Source: an uncultured cyanobacterium (lineage in GTDB: Bacteria; Cyanobacteriota; Cyanobacteriia; PCC-6307; Cyanobiaceae). Taken from it: 9,957 nt of DNA. The notes beneath the pieces were generated by a model, which was not told the DNA's origin, did not search any database, and saw only the letters and a program-made list of their open reading frames with translations. Position numbers and translations under genes: made by a program. The stretch spans positions 1 through 9,957 of the forward strand of contig CAIZOZ010000135.1 of NCBI GenBank assembly GCA_903934745.1, read 5' to 3'. How positions within the stretch are numbered: position 1 is the stretch's first letter; each line of letters opens with the position of its first letter. Of the stretch, positions 6,666-9,957 are shown piece after piece.

Positions 6666-6940
6666 GCAGGAGGCCTCCTGCTCTGCTCGCCGCAGATTGC
6701 AAATTGGTTTGCAATGCCCGCAGCACGGCCAGTCTTTCCCCATGCGGTAAGGGCTGAAATACGGGCTGTGCAGCCGGCGACGGTCTCTCCAGGCAGGGCG
6801 TGAGTTTGCTCTCTGCCAAGCCCAGGGGCCAGCGATTGCCGTGTTGGCTCCCCTTGCCGGTAGGCCCGGAGATAGCCGCTGTGCAGGGATGGCTTGGTGG
6901 CAGAAACACAGCGAGATGGGCCGCCTTCTGTCCCGCTCAT
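6662..6940 (-). CDS. possible small ORF upstream of the pilin cluster
   Basis: A 92-codon frame begins with ATG 6938-6940 (MSGTEGGPSRCVS) and ends with a TGA that overlaps the start of the PilX-like gene as ATGA, the same joint seen inside the cluster. AGGGGG lies eight bases before the ATG and could serve as a ribosome binding site. The product is basic, has no membrane helix and resembles no family I know. A competing minus-strand frame (6583-6909) has similarly plausible codons, so real coding is uncertain. If translated, ribosomes reaching its end would open the palindrome that hides the next Shine-Dalgarno. It could be a leader ORF, a small protein or chance. Confidence 0.25.
   Translation of the reverse strand: MSGTEGGPSRCVSATKPSLHSGYLRAYRQGEPTRQSLAPGLGREQTHALPGETVAGCTARISALTAWGKTGRAAGIANQFAICGEQSRRPPA
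6666..6681 (-). promoter_or_regulatory. Shine-Dalgarno inside a perfect palindrome
   Basis: GCAGGAGGCCTCCTGC is identical to its reverse complement and lies directly against the ATG of the PilX-like gene. On the minus strand it contains a consensus AGGAGG (6674-6679) eight bases from the start codon. In the mRNA it can fold as GCAGGA, loop GGCC, TCCTGC, which would hide most of the Shine-Dalgarno. The strong ribosome site is plainly visible; regulation by folding is an inference. Confidence 0.65.
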
Positions 6941-7374
6941 GACACCAACCCCCTAGACCACTCTCACTCAACACTAGTCTAGTTGCCACCTCTGGGCCGT
7001 AGAAAGGAGACTGTTCGGCTGCATTATCGCGGCGGAAAAGGTGCGTCTGCAGGTTTTAATTTTAGCTTTTCAAGCACAGTTTACTCCAGTTTCTCGCTCC
7101 CTCCCCCTTGCTTGCTTTTGCTGCTGGAGATCAGTAGGAGCAGGCTGATCAGTCGTACCCAGTCCCACGTTCAAGCCGGCTGCAGGTTCCGATGGTCTGC
7201 CCATACAGCGGGATTGTCGCTGCGCCCTGTGGGCCTGTCAGAAGGTAATGAAAGGTTGACTTTATTGGCAGAGTTGGCTATCTCATTGCCCATTAACTTC
7301 CTGCTGGTGATTGATCTGATTTAAGATCGCTCCAGGGGGATGGTGTGAGGATCTGCAGGGGCTGGGTCTGTGAA
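6682..7374. other. long leader region upstream of the pilin cluster
   Basis: About 700 bases between the serS 3' hairpins and the pilin cluster hold no well-supported gene apart from the uncertain small ORF at 6662-6940. The part around 7050-7080 is AT-rich, as is 7240-7325. Inverted copies of CTAGAC (6953-6958 and 6977-6982) flank 18 bases, and ACTAGTCTAGT (6973-6983) is a near-palindrome; either could be an operator. I find no convincing minus-strand -35/-10 pair, although the cluster's promoter is expected here. A plus-strand frame at 6983-7324 shows no recognisable protein features. Confidence 0.4.
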
Positions 7375-7395
7375 GATGGGGCTGCAAGCCCCATC
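7375..7395 (-). terminator. hairpin downstream of serS, possible terminator
   Basis: GATGGGGCT, loop GCA and AGCCCCATC form a perfect nine-base-pair stem, 45 bases after the serS stop. There is no uridine tract on either strand, so it is not a classical intrinsic terminator. It may stabilise or help end the serS mRNA. Confidence 0.4.
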
Positions 7396-7418
7396 AGCTA
7401 GGTGCTGCAAGGGTGGCC

Positions 7419-7434
7419 GGGCTGGCTACAGCCC
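7419..7434 (-). terminator. short hairpin just after the serS stop
   Basis: GGGCTG, loop GCTA and CAGCCC form a six-base-pair GC-rich stem six bases after the serS stop. No uridine tract follows. Together with the stronger hairpin at 7375-7395 it suggests a structured serS 3' end. Confidence 0.3.
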
Positions 7435-7440
7435 AGTCTT

Positions 7441-8727
7441 TCAGGGCCCTTTAATTGTGTCTGTGCCTAAATAGGGCACCAAGGCCTTGGGCAGGCGCAC
7501 ACTGCCATCGCTCTGCTGGCCATTCTCCAGCAGAGCGGCCATGGTGCGGCCGACGGCGAGGCCGCTGCCGTTGAGGGTGTGCACCAGCCGGGTGCCCTTG
7601 TCAGCCTTGAGGCGGATGTTGGCGCGGCGCGCCTGAAAATCGCGGCAAGTGCTGCAGCTGGAGATTTCCCGGTAGGTACCGGCTCCCGCCAGCCAGACCT
7701 CCAGGTCATAGGTGCGGGCGGCGGAGAAGCCCAGATCAGCGCTGCACAGTTCGATGCGGCGGTAGGGAAGGTCCAGGGTTTCGAGCACCGCTTCGGCGTC
7801 GAGGGTGAGCTGCTCGTGGGCCGCGTCGGAGTCTTCGGGGAGGCTGAACCAGTAGAGCTCCACCTTGTTGAACTGGTGCAGGCGGATCAGGCCGCGGGTG
7901 TCTCGGCCGTAGGAGCCGGCTTCCCGCCGGAAACAGGGGGTGTAGGCCGCGTAGCGCAGCGGCAGCTGGTCGGCCGGGATCACCTCATCGCGGTGGAAGG
8001 AGGTGATCGGGACTTCGGCGGTCGGCGTGAGCCAGAGATCGTCTTCGGCGCAGCGAAAGCTCTCCTCGGCGAACTTCGGCAGCTGGCCGGAGCCGGTGAG
8101 GCTGGCGCTGTTCACCAGGATCGGCGGCAGCAGTTCGGTGTAGCCCCGCTTGGCATGCAGGTCGAGCATCAGGGCGATCAGCGCCCGCTCCAGGCGGGCG
8201 CCCATGCCTCGCAGGGTCACGAAGCGGCTCTGGGCAATGCGCACCGAGCGTTCGCTGTCCACCAGGGCCAGCCGCTCGGCGATCTGCCAGTGCTCCTGAA
8301 GCTGTTCTGCCGGGCCCGCAAGTCGCGGCTCACCCCAGCGCTTCACCTCAACGTTGTCGGCCTCCGAACTGCCGTCCGGACTCAATTCGGAGGGCAGGTT
8401 CGGCAGAGCGAGCAGTTGTTCGCGCAGCTGGGTCTGCAGCGCCTTCTCCTCGTCTTCAAGGCTGGCCACCTGCAGTTTGATCTGATTCCCTTGGTCCCTG
8501 AGGGCCTGGACCTCGGGCTCCTGGGGGCTGGCACCGGCCTTGATCCGCTGTCCCACCTCCTTGCCGATGCGGTTGCCTTCAGCCTGGAGGTTGCTGCGCT
8601 GTTCTTCCAGCTCCCGCTCCTGCAGAGCGCTCTGCTGCAGGCTGGTGAGATCGAGCTTCAGACCGCGGCGGGCCAGCTGTCGGCTGATCCGCTCGGGGTC
8701 GTCGCGCAGTAGGCGCTGATCCAGCAC
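7441..8727 (-). CDS. serS: seryl-tRNA synthetase
   Basis: Class II aminoacyl-tRNA synthetase that activates serine with ATP and loads it onto tRNA-Ser, and onto tRNA-Sec where present. At 428 residues it has normal length. The N-terminal tRNA-binding coiled coil covers about 28-105 (LEEQRSNLQAEGNRIGKEV to LEDEEKALQTQL). Class II motif 1 lies near 176-205 and ends at the conserved proline of LLPP. Motif 2 is TPCFRREAGSYGRDTRG (263-279), followed by IRLHQFNKVEL. Motif 3 is GSGLAVGRTMAALLEN (387-402). LTPTAEVP (233-240) is part of the serine pocket. The start codon at 8725-8727 is GTG, read as Met; it gives the usual MLDQRLLRDDP N-terminus, and no clear Shine-Dalgarno precedes it. The gene is transcribed away from the glycosyltransferase gene at 9167 and appears to end its own transcript with hairpins. 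Confidence 0.97.
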   Translation of the reverse strand: MLDQRLLRDDPERISRQLARRGLKLDLTSLQQSALQERELEEQRSNLQAEGNRIGKEVGQRIKAGASPQEPEVQALRDQGNQIKLQVASLEDEEKALQTQLREQLLALPNLPSELSPDGSSEADNVEVKRWGEPRLAGPAEQLQEHWQIAERLALVDSERSVRIAQSRFVTLRGMGARLERALIALMLDLHAKRGYTELLPPILVNSASLTGSGQLPKFAEESFRCAEDDLWLTPTAEVPITSFHRDEVIPADQLPLRYAAYTPCFRREAGSYGRDTRGLIRLHQFNKVELYWFSLPEDSDAAHEQLTLDAEAVLETLDLPYRRIELCSADLGFSAARTYDLEVWLAGAGTYREISSCSTCRDFQARRANIRLKADKGTRLVHTLNGSGLAVGRTMAALLENGQQSDGSVRLPKALVPYLGTDTIKGP

Positions 8728-9166
8728 TGGAGTGTCACATCGCAGGGGCGAAGCCTAAACGTTGCTCTGGGGCCGATTGGCCTGGCGGCTTCAGCGCCGA
8801 TAGGCTCGCTCCAGATGCCGTTCGCGTGCGGGGGCCACCGGTGAATCGAGGCTTGCTCTGCTGTGCATCGCCAGGACAGCGCCGCCTTGGTGGGGCCAAT
8901 GCTGTCTTGGGTGGTGCGGCTCCCTCGGGCAGCAGGCGGATCGGGTGCGCCGATCACGGCTGGCTCCAGGCCATCGGCTGGCGCGCGGTGCAGCATGACG
9001 GTGAGGGGACCAGCTCCCTGTGGCGCTCGGCCGGTCAGTCTCTGGGGCGGCGATTTCGGCGGGCTGCTGCTCGCTCACAGCTTGATGACCGGTTGCAGCG
9101 GATCTGGAGCCTTGGCTTCTTTGCCCTCCAGATGCTGCACCGCGCTCGTTGGCCGCATCGCTTGGT
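8728..9166. other. divergent intergenic region of 439 bases
   Basis: This region must hold the serS promoter (minus strand) and probably that of the TPR glycosyltransferase (plus strand). It is GC-rich and several open frames cross it on both strands, but none has a recognisable motif, a good ribosome site or a plausible partner. In the plus frame of the downstream gene, consecutive TGA codons at 9083-9088 bar an upstream extension beyond that point. I cannot place a -10/-35 pair with confidence and see no tRNA, terminator or repeat. Confidence 0.4.
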
Positions 9167-9957
9167 ATGACGGTGGATGATCTCCTGGTCAGGGCTGGGC
9201 AGTTGTTGCAGTCTGGCGAGCTGGTAGCGGCTGAAGTCTGTGCCCAGGAGGCTCTGGCCTTGGATCCCCAGAATGTGGCCGGCTGGTGCCGCCTCGGGGA
9301 GGTATTGAGGCAGGCTGGTCGTCTCGGTGATGCGGTGTCGGCCTATGGGGAGGCCGCCCAACTCGATCCCAGCCACGTGCCATGCCGCACCGCACTCGGC
9401 AACATCTTCCGCAACATGGCGTTGCCGGACGCCGCCATCCATTGGCATGGCGAAGCCCTGGCCCTGCGGCCAGACATGCTGATCCTGCATCTCAACCATC
9501 TGTTCGTACTGCCGATCGTGGCAACTTCGGCTCAGCAGATTGAAGCGCTCCGGCAACGCTGTCTGGAGGGGTTGTGGCAGCTGGTGGAACGGCAGCAAGA
9601 CTTGGATTTTGGCGATTATGCCATGAGTCATCACCCTTACTACCTGATTTATCATAACCATGATGATCGTGACTCTTTGGAGGCTTATGGCCGGCTGGTC
9701 AGTCATCATCTGCAGTCCGTCAAGGCTCCAGTCCGCCTGCCGCGGCCAGCAGCAGCGCGACAGCGTATTGGCTTTCTATCCGGTTTTTTCTATGCCCACA
9801 GCAACAGCCGCGCCTTCGAGGGGCTGATCCGTTACCTGGATCGCCACGATTTCGAGGTGGTGGTGATTCATTTACCCAGCTCCCAGCGGGATGAAGTCCG
9901 CGATCGGATCGATGCTTGTGCCGATCAGGCGGTGGTGTTGGCCGATGGCTTCGAGGG
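9167..9957 (+). CDS. TPR and SPINDLY/OGT-like glycosyltransferase, 3' end missing
   Basis: The open frame begins MTVDDLLVRAGQLLQSG and runs off the right edge after 263 codons. Three TPR-like repeats cover about residues 6-36, 38-70 and 71-103, with typical A-x-x-x-x-x-A-L-x-L-x-P endings (EALALDP, EAAQLDP, EALALRP). A linker with HHPYYLIYHNHDDRDSLEAY (155-174) follows. RIGFLSGFFYAHSNSRAFEGL (from 200, in parts) and FEVVVIHLPSS match the start of the catalytic region of O-GlcNAc transferase/SPINDLY-like enzymes (GT41), whose usual text is RIGYVSxDFxxHS. Such proteins transfer a sugar to Ser/Thr of target proteins; substrate and donor are unknown here. The UDP-binding half lies outside the window, so activity cannot be judged. 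ATG 9167-9169 is the only ATG between the stops at 9083-9088 and the first TPR; its ribosome site is weak. The gene is divergent from serS. Confidence 0.82.
   Translation, partial: MTVDDLLVRAGQLLQSGELVAAEVCAQEALALDPQNVAGWCRLGEVLRQAGRLGDAVSAYGEAAQLDPSHVPCRTALGNIFRNMALPDAAIHWHGEALALRPDMLILHLNHLFVLPIVATSAQQIEALRQRCLEGLWQLVERQQDLDFGDYAMSHHPYYLIYHNHDDRDSLEAYGRLVSHHLQSVKAPVRLPRPAAARQRIGFLSGFFYAHSNSRAFEGLIRYLDRHDFEVVVIHLPSSQRDEVRDRIDACADQAVVLADGFE

Noticed and set aside
6583..6909. Minus-strand frame of 108 codons overlapping the PilX-like start
   Set aside because: Its codons look plausible in part, but it overlaps a well-supported start by 83 bases, has no clear ribosome site and resembles no family. 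It competes with the 6662-6940 frame, which at least shares the cluster's ATGA joint.
6666..6989. N-terminal extension of the PilX-like protein by 108 residues
   Set aside because: The frame is open, but the added part is rich in Arg, Cys, Trp and Pro with no pilin-type leader. The AGGAGG at 6674-6679 strongly favours the ATG at 6665.
7256..7284. Plus-strand promoter-like pair TTGACT, 17 bases, TATCTC
   Set aside because: The spacing is right, but the -10 is poor and there is no plus-strand gene for it to drive; it would run antisense into serS.
6983..7324. Plus-strand frame of 113 codons in the long gap
   Set aside because: No recognisable domain, no good ribosome site, low-complexity leucine and serine stretches, and no partner genes on that strand.
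8791..9180. Overlapping small frames on both strands between serS and the glycosyltransferase gene
   Set aside because: Several frames are open at once, none with family resemblance or a good start signal. That pattern is expected from base composition alone.

Overview
The window looks like the chromosome of a GC-rich picocyanobacterium of the Synechococcus/Cyanobium type. This rests on the style of the housekeeping proteins (serS, rseP, a 100-residue non-zinc rpsN), the cyanobacterial-looking minor pilins and the cyanobacterial TPR/O-GlcNAc-transferase-like protein. From memory, serS, rseP and rpsN sit close together on one strand in that group. The species assignment is an inference and was not checked by a search.

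Layout, mostly on the minus strand and read from right to left. At 9167-9957 (+) is the first part of a TPR plus SPINDLY/OGT-like glycosyltransferase gene that runs off the right edge. A 439-base divergent gap without a convincing gene separates it from serS (7441-8727, -). A 775-base gap follows (6666-7440) with two hairpins just after serS and one possible small ORF. Next comes a tight four-gene cluster of pilin-like proteins (2703-6665, -): a 546-residue PilX-like protein, an FTLPE-type prepilin, a GspH/FimT-like prepilin and a PilW-like prepilin. After a 215-base gap come rseP (1372-2487), nth (685-1332) and rpsN (347-649), with an intrinsic terminator at 281-310. The leftmost 280 bases hold no gene I can support.

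How the genes work together. serS, rseP, nth and rpsN are ordinary housekeeping genes: Ser-tRNA charging, intramembrane proteolysis, base-excision repair and the small ribosomal subunit. The pilin-like cluster reads as a single translationally coupled operon: two ATGA stop-start overlaps and a 2-base gap. It probably encodes the minor-pilin/tip complex of a type IV pilus or related pseudopilus. In outline it resembles the hpsABCD pseudopilin genes of Nostoc punctiforme and the pilA9-pilA10-pilA11-slr2018 operon of Synechocystis. No motor, prepilin peptidase or secretin gene is in the window, so the machine must be encoded elsewhere. Sampled base composition is clearly lower in this cluster than in the flanking housekeeping genes, so it looks like an accessory block between serS and rseP.

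The most interesting points are the large cysteine-rich PilX-like protein (12 cysteines, all outside the membrane anchor), its Shine-Dalgarno inside a perfect 16-base palindrome, and the overlap of that start with the stop of a possible upstream 92-codon ORF.
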